Below are positions 26,698-34,499 of a DNA stretch of 36,286 bases, in pieces; position 1 is the stretch's first letter; every line of letters begins with the position of its first letter. The translations under genes were made by a program, and so were the position numbers. This DNA is from CAZMGT01 sp964565895. GTDB lineage: Bacteria > Armatimonadota > Zipacnadia > UBA1398 > CAZMGT01. The notes beneath the pieces were generated by a model. That model ran no database searches. It saw only the letters and a program-made list of their open reading frames with translations, and was not told the DNA's origin. Location of the stretch: positions 1 through 36,286 of the forward strand of contig CAZMGT010000039.1 of assembly GCA_964565895.1 (NCBI GenBank), written 5' to 3'.

Positions 26698-28123
26698 GTC
26701 GAGCGCGGCGATGTGTTGGGCGCTGCTTTGCCTCAGCTTGGCGCAGGTGGCCTGTGGCTGCGCGCGGGCAAGGCCCATTGTCGACGCCGAGCAGTGGTTT
26801 GGCGTGTATATGCTCAAGAAAAAAATTGGCTATGCCGTGCTTCAAGTAGGCGAGCAGGAGGAGGGCGGGGAGAAGCTCGTCTATATGCGCGCGATGACCT
26901 ACGCCCGGCTGGGCAGCGACGAGGCGAGCGAGCTGCTCTATGACATTCGGCAGTGGGCTGCGCCGGACGACTTTGCCCTGCGCCGGCTAGAAGCCATCTA
27001 TCGCTCCGGAGGAAAAACAATCCGCACCGAAGCGCGGGCGCAAGGGGACACGATAACCTACGTCCTAACGACACCGGAGGGGGAGACCGAGGAGACGCTG
27101 TCCGCAGAGCAGGGGGAGAAGGTCGTCGCGGATCTTTCGTTTTTACTCACCGGCCCGCCCAAGCAGCCGCGAAAGTTTACCTACTTCAACATTCTTACGC
27201 TAAAACTCGACTGCGGCGAGTTCTATACCGACGAGGATTGGAAGGGCACGGTGCTTATCCGCGGCTCGGGCACGGTGGGCAAGTATATCCTGGAGCTGGA
27301 CGAAAACGAGAAGATTAAGTGCGGCTACGGCGCGTTCGGCATTAAGCTCGAGCCCCAGGAAAAGCTCCAGGCGCGCGACCTGGGCACGGACGACTATTTG
27401 CAGTGGCTCGAGCTGGCCATCCCCTCGACGATCAAGGGCGGCAAGGAGATCGCCGCGCCCTCGCGCGTGGTCTACCTGCGCGCGAAAGTGTTTGGCATCG
27501 ACCCGCAGAAAATGCCGGAGATCGAGGGCCGGCAGAAGGTTTTACAGCGCGGGGAGAATTGGTCGCTGGTTGAGGTCAAAGCGCAGGATGTGCGCGAAGT
27601 GCAGGACGCCCCACAACTGCCCATTGCCGCGCCGGAGCTCGCCGAGGCGCTTTCGCCCACGGCCTATCTCACGTGCGACAGCGAGGAGATTCGCCGCGCG
27701 GCGGAGGAGGCGCTCGCTGGGGAGAGCAACGCCGCGCTCGCCGCGGCGAAGCTCTGCCGCTTTGTTGACGAAAAGCTGCGCTATAGCGACACGGCGCAGG
27801 TCCCCCGCCGTGCGGACGAGATCCTGCGCTCCGGCGTCGGCGTGTGCCGCGACTATGCGGCGCTTTATGCCGCGCTGGCCCGCGCCGTGGGGCTGCCCAC
27901 GCGCTTGTGCTGCGGCGTCGTTTACTCGCACGGGGCGTTTTACCTGCACGCCTGGGCGCAGAGCTTTGTCGGCCGCTGGGTCGCCGTAGACCCCACGCGC
28001 TCCGGCCGGCCGGCAGACGCCACGCACATTACCTTTGCCCTAACCGATGTCGCTGGGCTGTGGGATCTCACGCTATACGGCCCCGAGGTGCGTGTGGAAG
28101 TAGAGGAGTATCGCGTTGAGTAG
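26684..28123 (+). CDS. Transglutaminase-like exported protein
   Basis: A 479-residue protein from an ATG at 26684 inside the upstream gene (GAAGGGC site). An N-terminal hydrophobic signal ends near QVACGC, and it may be a lipoprotein. Residues 30-330 form a long beta-rich region without a recognised domain. Residues about 345-460 are a transglutaminase-like cysteine protease core (PF01841) with an intact triad: Cys388 in GVGVCRDYAALYAALARA, His422 in YLHAWAQ and Asp436 in WVAVDPT. Such proteins act as peptidases or cross-linkers outside the cytoplasm. The stop overlaps the TTG start of the SpoIIM-like gene, so the two are translationally coupled. Confidence 0.88.
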   Translation: MSRSRSSAAMCWALLCLSLAQVACGCARARPIVDAEQWFGVYMLKKKIGYAVLQVGEQEEGGEKLVYMRAMTYARLGSDEASELLYDIRQWAAPDDFALRRLEAIYRSGGKTIRTEARAQGDTITYVLTTPEGETEETLSAEQGEKVVADLSFLLTGPPKQPRKFTYFNILTLKLDCGEFYTDEDWKGTVLIRGSGTVGKYILELDENEKIKCGYGAFGIKLEPQEKLQARDLGTDDYLQWLELAIPSTIKGGKEIAAPSRVVYLRAKVFGIDPQKMPEIEGRQKVLQRGENWSLVEVKAQDVREVQDAPQLPIAAPELAEALSPTAYLTCDSEEIRRAAEEALAGESNAALAAAKLCRFVDEKLRYSDTAQVPRRADEILRSGVGVCRDYAALYAALARAVGLPTRLCCGVVYSHGAFYLHAWAQSFVGRWVAVDPTRSGRPADATHITFALTDVAGLWDLTLYGPEVRVEVEEYRVE

Positions 28124-28910
28124 CGAGCCGCTCGGCGATGCCCGCGAATATGGCACCGCGCTGAGCCGGCGCTCGCTGGCGCGCGCGGCAGCGTATTTTT
28201 TCGGCTCGGCAGCGGCCGCGGTGGGCCTGGGGGCGGCGCTTGCCCTGTGCAACCCCGGGGCTGTGGCCACGGGCGGGCTGGGCCTGGCTAAGTTGCTGAT
28301 CGGGTGGAAAATGGACATCGCCCAGGCCGCGCCGGAGTGGCTGGTGATCATGGTCAACAACCTCGCCTGCGCCGCGGTGGTCATGTTCCTCGGGCCGCTG
28401 GGCTGCGCGCTGGAGCTGAAAATGCGCGCCAAAAGCTCGTGGTATGCCGCGCTCTGCCGGGGGATGGCCCGTCGCCGGCGCACGGTGTTTCGCATCTTCG
28501 ACCGCCGGCTGGATGACTTGCCCGCGGGGGGCATTCGCGAGGGGCTGACCATCGCTGTGCTCGTCCCCGCGCTAACGACATTGGCCAATGGCGGGCTGTT
28601 TGGGGCGGTCGCTTTGGCCTCCAGCCTTTCGCCGGAGATCGGCTTTGTCAAGTTCGTGCGCATTACCGCGCCGCACGGGGTAATCGAGCTCGCGGCCATT
28701 TTGCTCGCCGCCGCGGTGGGGTTTGAGCACGCGGAGGTATTGTTTGCCCGGGCGGGGAATGCGGAGCAACTGCACAGGGCGAGCATGGGCCGGGTGAGCG
28801 AGCCCGCGGTGTTGCGCAGCGCTGTTTTGGTGGCCGGCCTCCTGGCCGCTGCGGCAGTGATCGAGGGCCAGCTCATTCCGGCCTTTTGCTGTAATTTCGT
28901 CTGGCGCTAG
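28116..28910 (+). CDS. SpoIIM-family (stage II sporulation protein M-like) membrane protein
   Basis: A 264-residue protein starting at a TTG (28116) overlapped with the previous stop, with GAGGAG nine bases upstream. There are about five membrane segments: 24-45, 80-97, 145-170, 190-205 and 235-255. The conserved SpoIIM/DUF95 signature is APHGVIELAAILLAAAVG, with NN and a following G-rich helix. In Bacillus SpoIIM belongs to the DMP engulfment complex. Homologues in non-sporulators often sit next to transglutaminase, MoxR or vWA genes and their role is unknown. Nothing else here suggests sporulation. The tight coupling to a transglutaminase suggests a joint envelope role. Confidence 0.82.
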   Translation: MSSEPLGDAREYGTALSRRSLARAAAYFFGSAAAAVGLGAALALCNPGAVATGGLGLAKLLIGWKMDIAQAAPEWLVIMVNNLACAAVVMFLGPLGCALELKMRAKSSWYAALCRGMARRRRTVFRIFDRRLDDLPAGGIREGLTIAVLVPALTTLANGGLFGAVALASSLSPEIGFVKFVRITAPHGVIELAAILLAAAVGFEHAEVLFARAGNAEQLHRASMGRVSEPAVLRSAVLVAGLLAAAAVIEGQLIPAFCCNFVWR

Positions 28911-28928
28911 CCGGCGCGCAAGCTGCGG

Positions 28929-29669
28929 GTGGCTCTCGTGCCCAGGTTTCCCGTCCCCCCATCGGCGGTCCGCGGAGACGACATTCGGCTCACCGGCCGC
29001 GACGTGCGGCACATCGTGACTGTGCTGCGCCTCGGCGTAGGCGACGTGCTCGACGTGCTTCTGCCCGACGGCACGCGGGCAAGCGCGGAGATCGTCTCCG
29101 TGGCCCCGGGCGAGGTTCGCGCGCGCGTTTTCCGCCGCGAGGGGCCCGTTCCCGAGCCGCGGGCAAAAGTCGTTCTCGCGCAGGCCATTCCCAAGGGCCA
29201 GCGCATGGACCTTATCGTGCGCGCGGCGTCGGAGCTGGGAGTGGCCGAGCTCGTGCCGTTGGTGACCAAGCGCACGGTGGTGCGGCTTGAGGCCGAGCGG
29301 CGAATGCAGCGGGTGCAACGCTGGCAGCGCATTGCCGCCGAAGCGCAGAAGCAGTGCGAACGGGCAAAGCCGCTGCGCGTGCGCGACGTTGTGCCCCTGG
29401 GCGAGCTGCTCGCCGAGGTGCGTGGGGCGGAGCGCGCCGTCGCTTTCGCGAGCGAGGGCCAGGAGAAGCTCGAGGCGGCCCTGGGCCCAGTGGAGCAGGG
29501 GCCGGTGTTGCTCGTGGTTGGGCCGGAGGGGGGCTTTGACCGGCAGGAGCTGGAGGACCTGCGCCGCGCGGGAGCCGCGCTGGCCAGCCTCGGCCCGCGC
29601 ACCCTGCGCAGCGAGACGGCGGCGATCGTCGCCTGCGCTCTGACCATGCACCACTTGGGGGAGATGTAA
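28929..29669 (+). CDS. rsmE: 16S rRNA (uracil(1498)-N3)-methyltransferase RsmE
   Basis: A 246-residue SPOUT-class methyltransferase using S-adenosylmethionine. The N-terminal PUA-like domain (MALVPRFPVPPSA, LTGRDVRHIVTVLRLGVGD) is followed by the trefoil-knot domain, with QAIPKGQRMDLIVRAASELGV split across the interface, VVGPEGGFDRQEL and LGPRTLRSETAAI as the cofactor-binding knot. The GTG at 28929 is the only sensible start; an internal GTG three codons on is possible. It lies 18 bases after the SpoIIM-like gene, and the ceramidase-family ATG begins two bases after its TAA. Confidence 0.95.
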   Translation: MALVPRFPVPPSAVRGDDIRLTGRDVRHIVTVLRLGVGDVLDVLLPDGTRASAEIVSVAPGEVRARVFRREGPVPEPRAKVVLAQAIPKGQRMDLIVRAASELGVAELVPLVTKRTVVRLEAERRMQRVQRWQRIAAEAQKQCERAKPLRVRDVVPLGELLAEVRGAERAVAFASEGQEKLEAALGPVEQGPVLLVVGPEGGFDRQELEDLRRAGAALASLGPRTLRSETAAIVACALTMHHLGEM

Positions 29670-29671
29670 AC

Positions 29672-30997
29672 ATGGCGCAGGAAGTTCTCGCGGGAGCCGC
29701 GGAGGCGAAAATTACCCCGCCTCTGGGCACGGAGATGAGCGGCTTTGCTAGCCGCGACCACGCCTGCAGCGCAATTCGCGACGACCTCTATGCCCGCGCG
29801 CTGGTCGTCGAGGGCGCGGGGCAAGCGCTGGGCCTGGTCGTCGTTGACTTGCTTGGGCTGAGCTTCGAGCAAGTCGCGGAAATACGCGCCGCCGTCGCCC
29901 AGGCTACGGCCATCGCCGAGGAAGCGCTCATGATTTGCGCCACGCACACGCACAACGGCCCCGCGGTCGCTCCTCTGCGCGGAATGGGCCAGCCGCAGCG
30001 CGAGTATGTTCAGCGGACGCTGAAGACCGTGGCCGCCACGGTGCGCCGGGCGTGGGAGCGCCGCGCGCCGTGCGCGCTGGCCTGGGGAAGGAAGCACGGC
30101 GTGCGCATCGGCGCCAATCGCCGCGAGCGCCAGCCTGACGGGACATTTCGCCTGGGGGTAAACCCCGAGGGTCCATATGCCGACCATGTGGACGCCTTGT
30201 GCGTGCTGCGCGATGGAGCGCCGGCGGCGGTGTTCGCCGTTCACGCCGCGCACCCCGTGACGCTCGGGGCGGAGAGCTATGCGGTCAGTGCGGAGTGGTG
30301 CGGAGCCGCAGCGCGGTTTATTCGTCGAAAATTGGGGAACGAAGTAATTGCCCTGGTGACCACAGGCTGCTGCGGCAACGTAAACTGCAATCGCCGGGGC
30401 GACCGCGAGGCGTTGCTCGAGGAAAACGGGCGAATCGTGGGCGCGGCGGCGGCGGAGATTTGCTCGGGCGCGGCCCCGGGCAAGGCCTTGCCCCTGGGGG
30501 CCAAGCGCAGGGTCATTGGCTTGCCCGCGCAGCCGCTGCCCAGCGAGGCCGAGGCCCAGGGCCAGCTCGAGGTCGCGCGCAAGACCCTGCGCGACGCCCG
30601 CGCCGCGGGCAAGCCGGGCCGGATACGTTGGGCCGAGGCCTATGTGCAGTGGGCCGAGGAGGTCCTCCGCCTCGTGCGCGCGGGGGCGCGGCGCGAGCCG
30701 GAACGGTTTGAGATCCACGCTCTGCGCTTGGGCGAGCTGGCTGTTGTCGGGCTGTCCGGCGAGGTTTTTGTCGAGTATCAACTGGAGATCGACCGAACCT
30801 CGCCGTTCGCCCAGACCATTGTATGTGGGACGACAAACGGCTGCGTGGGCTATGTTCCCACGGCCCAGGCGTTTGGCGAAGGGGGCTATGAGGTAGAGCA
30901 GGCGTATAAGTTTTACGACAGGCCAACGATGCTCGCTCCGGAGTGCGAGGGTGTTTTGCTTGAGGCGGTGAAGGAACTTCTGGCGGAAATGAGGTAG
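29672..30997 (+). CDS. Neutral/alkaline non-lysosomal ceramidase-family protein
   Basis: A 441-residue protein related to PF04734. Conserved features are AAEAKITPPLGTEMSGF at the N-terminus, the zinc-type motif ATHTHNGPA (His92, His94), FAVHAAHPVTLG (His191, His194) and TTGCCGNVNCN (230-240). Authentic ceramidases have a GDVSPN-type block with the catalytic serine at the last of these sites. Here it is GNVNCN, so the canonical serine is absent and the substrate may differ. There is no signal peptide, so it is predicted to be cytoplasmic, which is also unlike secreted ceramidases. Its start is two bases after the rsmE stop, with GGGGGAG as the ribosome binding site. It is better called a ceramidase-fold hydrolase of unknown substrate. 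Confidence 0.8.
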   Translation: MAQEVLAGAAEAKITPPLGTEMSGFASRDHACSAIRDDLYARALVVEGAGQALGLVVVDLLGLSFEQVAEIRAAVAQATAIAEEALMICATHTHNGPAVAPLRGMGQPQREYVQRTLKTVAATVRRAWERRAPCALAWGRKHGVRIGANRRERQPDGTFRLGVNPEGPYADHVDALCVLRDGAPAAVFAVHAAHPVTLGAESYAVSAEWCGAAARFIRRKLGNEVIALVTTGCCGNVNCNRRGDREALLEENGRIVGAAAAEICSGAAPGKALPLGAKRRVIGLPAQPLPSEAEAQGQLEVARKTLRDARAAGKPGRIRWAEAYVQWAEEVLRLVRAGARREPERFEIHALRLGELAVVGLSGEVFVEYQLEIDRTSPFAQTIVCGTTNGCVGYVPTAQAFGEGGYEVEQAYKFYDRPTMLAPECEGVLLEAVKELLAEMR

Positions 30998-31067
30998 AAA
31001 ACGATACAATGACGGCAAGAGCGCACACCAAGCCCCGTTGCGGCGGGCCCGAAGTGGAGGTCTGCGC

Positions 31068-33221
31068 ATGTTGAAATCATCGGCGCTTTTGTTATTGGCG
31101 GGCAGTGTTGCGGCGCTGGCGCTCCTGTGCCAAGTCGGCCTTTGCGCGCCGATCGACGACAAGATGGCCGAGGGTGTTACGGCGCTGAACAACGAGGACT
31201 GGGACACGGCGATCGCCGCGTTTCGCGAGGCAATAAATATGGCCCCGGAGTTTGTCTCGGCGCACTTTAACCTGGGCCTGGCGCTATATCAAAAGGGCGT
31301 GCAGGAGGACGACCCGGAGGCTTTAGACGAGGCGGCAAAATGCCTTCGGCGCGCTGCGGAGCTCGGGCCGCGGCTGCCTGGGGCGCACTACTACCTGGGC
31401 CAGATTTACCTCCGCCGCGCGGAGTACGACAAGGCGGAGGAGGAGTTTAACAAGGAGCTGGCCATCGCCGCGCGCGCCGACCGGCCCGATGTCTACGAAG
31501 CCCTCGGCCGCACGCTGATGGCCAAGCGCGACTGGGTCGCGGCGATTGCCGCGTTCGACCACGCCTTGGACTTGGACCATAACTTCGCCAGCGCCCGGTA
31601 CTGCCGCGCCAAGTGCTATCTCGAGCTTAAGCGCTACGACGACACGGCGGCGGAGGTGGACAAGCTCCACCGCATCATTCTCGACTATCGCAGCACGCGC
31701 TATCGCATTGACGTGGAGAAGGCCGCGGGGCGCCGCCGCGCGGGCGAGATTACCGAGGAGGAGCTCGCCGAGGACTACAGCCGCGTGGCCAAGTTCGTCG
31801 AGGAAGAGGCCATGTGGCCGGAGATCTTCAAGCTTCAGGGCGAGGCGTTTAGCAGAGCGGGGCGGCACATCGACGCCCGCAACGCCTACCGCAACGCCCT
31901 GCGCGATGCGTTCGGCGGCAACCCAAACGACCTCGATGTGCAGACAGCGATCGTCCGCGAGATGCTTGCCGAAGCCGAGGAGCGCGTGCGCTATAAGGGC
32001 GACATCCAAGACCCCTATCGCGAGCTGGAAGAGGCGGACCGGATGATCGACGACATCCTGGAGATCAACGCCGACTTCGCCCCGGCGCTAAACGCTCGCG
32101 GCGTGCTTTATACGTTGATGGACGAGATCTATTTCCCCGACCCAGAGCGCGGGTTTGAGCCAAAGACGTTCCAAGACGCGCGCGAGGCGCTGACCAAGGC
32201 CATTGAGATCTACGTCAGCGCGGCCAACGATCCCCAGGCGCACCCCAGCCTGCGCTCGGTGGAGAACTACGCCGAGGCGGAGCGCAACCTGGGGCGCGTC
32301 GCCCTGCTGGAATGGCAGCGCGAGGGAGGCGCGCCGGACAAGCTGCAGGAGGCGGAGGGACACCTTACCAAGTCCCTGCAGCTCTATGCCGACGACCCGC
32401 TGACCCTGGCCTATCTCGCCGAGGTTAAGGCAGAGCTGGGCAAGTTCGACGAAGCGCTAAAGGCCGGGCGCGACGCCGTGCGCCTCGCCCCGCACATGGC
32501 CGAGACGCATACCTCCTATGGCTACGCCCTGCTGAAGGCGGGGCAGCCCAACGAGGCGGCGCACGAGTTTATCCAGGCCGTGGACCTCGTCCCCAACTAC
32601 GTTAAGGCGTGGAAACTGCTCGGCCGGGCTTACCTGGACATGCAGTCCTGGAGCGCCGCCGTGCGCACGTTCCACTCCGCGCTCGAGCACATCCCCGTCT
32701 CCGGCGTGGTGCGCGTGGGCGCCGAGCGCGCGGAGATCCACTATCTCATGGGCATGGCCTATGCCAGGGACAACTACCACCAGGAAGCGATCGACCAGTT
32801 CAACCAGGCACTCTCGCTTAACCCGAGCTATCTAGACGCGCAGATCGCTCTCGCTGTGTCATATCGCCATGTGGGGCGCTACCAGGCGTCGCTAACCGCG
32901 CTGCAGGCGGCCGAGGCCCTGCAGGAGGGTTTGCCTCCGGAGGGGCCGCTGGCGCAGATTAAGTTCGAGCGCGCGCAAACGCTCAACGAGATGGGGCGTG
33001 TGCACGCGGCCTATGTGGCCATTCAAGAGGCGCTTAAGCTGCGCCCCGGCGACCCGGCGTTTACCGCGCTGCTGGAGAAAATTCGCAGCCGGCTGACGGG
33101 GGTGCCCAAGACAACAGCGCAAAAGGCGGGCGGCGCGCCGGCGGCGGAGGAGAGCGTGCCTGCCGCCCCCGCGGGCGAGAAGGCCGGCGAAGCTCAGCCC
33201 GCGGCTGCGGGCGAGCGCTAG
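31068..33221 (+). CDS. Exported TPR-repeat protein
   Basis: A 717-residue protein. The ATG at 31068 follows GTGGAGG by seven bases and opens a signal peptide (residues 1-24, ending around LCAP). At least eight tetratricopeptide repeats can be seen, in two groups of about 28-205 and 430-665. Examples are DWDTAIAAFREAINMAPEFV, LGQIYLRRAEYDKAEEEF, GKFDEALKAGRDAVRLAPHM and NYHQEAIDQFNQALSLNPSY. The middle has longer irregular helices. The tail after about 680 is Ala/Pro/Glu-rich and disordered. TPR arrays are protein-docking scaffolds; this one would work in the periplasm or at the cell surface. The 70 bases upstream contain TACAAT (31005-31010) without a good -35. It leads a run of three exported proteins. 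Confidence 0.88.
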   Translation: MLKSSALLLLAGSVAALALLCQVGLCAPIDDKMAEGVTALNNEDWDTAIAAFREAINMAPEFVSAHFNLGLALYQKGVQEDDPEALDEAAKCLRRAAELGPRLPGAHYYLGQIYLRRAEYDKAEEEFNKELAIAARADRPDVYEALGRTLMAKRDWVAAIAAFDHALDLDHNFASARYCRAKCYLELKRYDDTAAEVDKLHRIILDYRSTRYRIDVEKAAGRRRAGEITEEELAEDYSRVAKFVEEEAMWPEIFKLQGEAFSRAGRHIDARNAYRNALRDAFGGNPNDLDVQTAIVREMLAEAEERVRYKGDIQDPYRELEEADRMIDDILEINADFAPALNARGVLYTLMDEIYFPDPERGFEPKTFQDAREALTKAIEIYVSAANDPQAHPSLRSVENYAEAERNLGRVALLEWQREGGAPDKLQEAEGHLTKSLQLYADDPLTLAYLAEVKAELGKFDEALKAGRDAVRLAPHMAETHTSYGYALLKAGQPNEAAHEFIQAVDLVPNYVKAWKLLGRAYLDMQSWSAAVRTFHSALEHIPVSGVVRVGAERAEIHYLMGMAYARDNYHQEAIDQFNQALSLNPSYLDAQIALAVSYRHVGRYQASLTALQAAEALQEGLPPEGPLAQIKFERAQTLNEMGRVHAAYVAIQEALKLRPGDPAFTALLEKIRSRLTGVPKTTAQKAGGAPAAEESVPAAPAGEKAGEAQPAAAGER

Positions 33222-33264
33222 CGGGCGGCGAAAACGCCCGCCCTGCGCCAGCGCGGAGATCTCC

Positions 33265-34485
33265 GTGCCCACGAGAAACTGTAGCTGCGCTTGGCTTTGT
33301 CTTTTTTGCCTTGCCTGCGCTAACGCTGGGCTTGCCGTTGGGCCCAATGTCGCTTTGCTCGACAATGGCGCGCGCCTTGCCCTGCTTGGCGCGGGGCAAG
33401 GGGCTGCTGGCGCGGTGGCCGTGGCTTTCGCCGTGCCCGAGGGGTGGGTCGGCCCGCCTGAGGTGTTCCCCGCGCGCGGCTGGCGCACAGCGCGCTGCGC
33501 CTCTGCGGCGCAGGCGATCGAGGCCCTGGGCGGGGAGCTGGCCATCGAGAAGCGGCCGGAGAGCTTGGTCCTCTGCGCCGCGGGGCTCGAGGAGCGCCTG
33601 CCCGGGGTTGCCCGCGCCTTGGGCGAGCTCGTTCGGGCGCTGCCCGAGGAGGTTGCCGCGGGCGAGGGAACCCGGGCCCCGCTTGATGTCGTGGACGAGG
33701 TGCACTGCGTGGCCCTGGCTGCGATGTTTCGGCTCGCTCTGCGGCCAGCTACGGCGGAGGCGTATCGCGCGGTGCTCTGCGGGAGGCGGTGCGGGGCGGC
33801 CGTTGTTGGGCGGGCGGACATTGCGCGCAGGGCAGGGGAGGCGCTGAGGCTTGCCTCGTTGCCCGCGGGGCCTGCGCCGAAGTGGCCGGCCGTCTCGCCG
33901 CGGTTTAGCGCCGTGCCCTATCGCCACGCGGGGGCCACGGAGTGGCTTTTGCTCACGTTTGCCGGCCCGCCGTGGGATTCTCCCGACGAGCCCGTATTCG
34001 CTGTGGTTCGGGCGCTGCTCGGGGCGGGGAATTCCGGCCTTTTGTTTCGCGAGCTAAGGCACCGGCGGCGCCTGGCCTATCGCGTGGGCGCGCAGTGGGA
34101 CCCCGCGCGCAGCCGCAGCCACCTTTCCATTTGGGCCGCGGTAGAGCCCGGGCACGGGCGCGAGGCGCTCGCTGGCGTGCAAGCGGTGTTGGAGGAGCTG
34201 CGGCGCGGCCCGAGCGAGGGCGACATTGCCCGCGCGCGGCGGCGCGTGCGGCTGGAGCGCGAGCTGGGCGAACAGCGGTCAGCGGCGCGCGCGGCACGGG
34301 TAGCGCGAGCTCTGGCGCTGGGCGTGGCGCTAGAAAATGTTACGGGAACGCACTACCTCGGCGCTCCGTCGAACGTTAGTAGAAAGGATGTTTGCCGCAT
34401 AGCGCAGAAATATTTGAGCAGATGGTGCGCGGTGCACAGCGTGCCATCGGCCCGTGCGGGGTGCGTGTTGCCCGGCGTGGGCTGA
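33265..34485 (+). CDS. M16-peptidase-fold protein without the zinc motif
   Basis: A 406-residue protein from a GTG at 33265 (GGAG seven bases upstream) with an N-terminal signal (WLCLFCLACANAGLA). The first half follows the M16 (insulinase/PqqL) pattern: PNVALLDNGARLALL, then VAVAFAVPEGW, then AIEALGGELAIEKRPESLVL. However, the segment between the last two, which normally carries HxxEH, is VGPPEVFPARGWRTARCASA, so the zinc-binding histidines are missing. The second half has the M16 C-domain block GNSGLLFRELRHRRRLAYRVG. It resembles the non-catalytic subunits of mitochondrial processing peptidase-type heterodimers. A catalytic partner is not in the window. The high GC and strong Ala/Arg content are typical of the local genes. 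Confidence 0.8.
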   Translation: MPTRNCSCAWLCLFCLACANAGLAVGPNVALLDNGARLALLGAGQGAAGAVAVAFAVPEGWVGPPEVFPARGWRTARCASAAQAIEALGGELAIEKRPESLVLCAAGLEERLPGVARALGELVRALPEEVAAGEGTRAPLDVVDEVHCVALAAMFRLALRPATAEAYRAVLCGRRCGAAVVGRADIARRAGEALRLASLPAGPAPKWPAVSPRFSAVPYRHAGATEWLLLTFAGPPWDSPDEPVFAVVRALLGAGNSGLLFRELRHRRRLAYRVGAQWDPARSRSHLSIWAAVEPGHGREALAGVQAVLEELRRGPSEGDIARARRRVRLERELGEQRSAARAARVARALALGVALENVTGTHYLGAPSNVSRKDVCRIAQKYLSRWCAVHSVPSARAGCVLPGVG

Positions 34486-34499
34486 GGGAGGGACCAACG

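Noticed and set aside
31005..31010. TACAAT as a -10 for the TPR gene
   Set aside because: Well placed before the gene but the -35 region has no match, so left out as a feature.
28907..31207. 766-codon open frame on the minus strand opposite rsmE and the ceramidase-family gene
   Set aside because: It mirrors the codon structure of two well-supported genes in GC-rich DNA, has no RBS or recognisable domain, and crosses their boundary.
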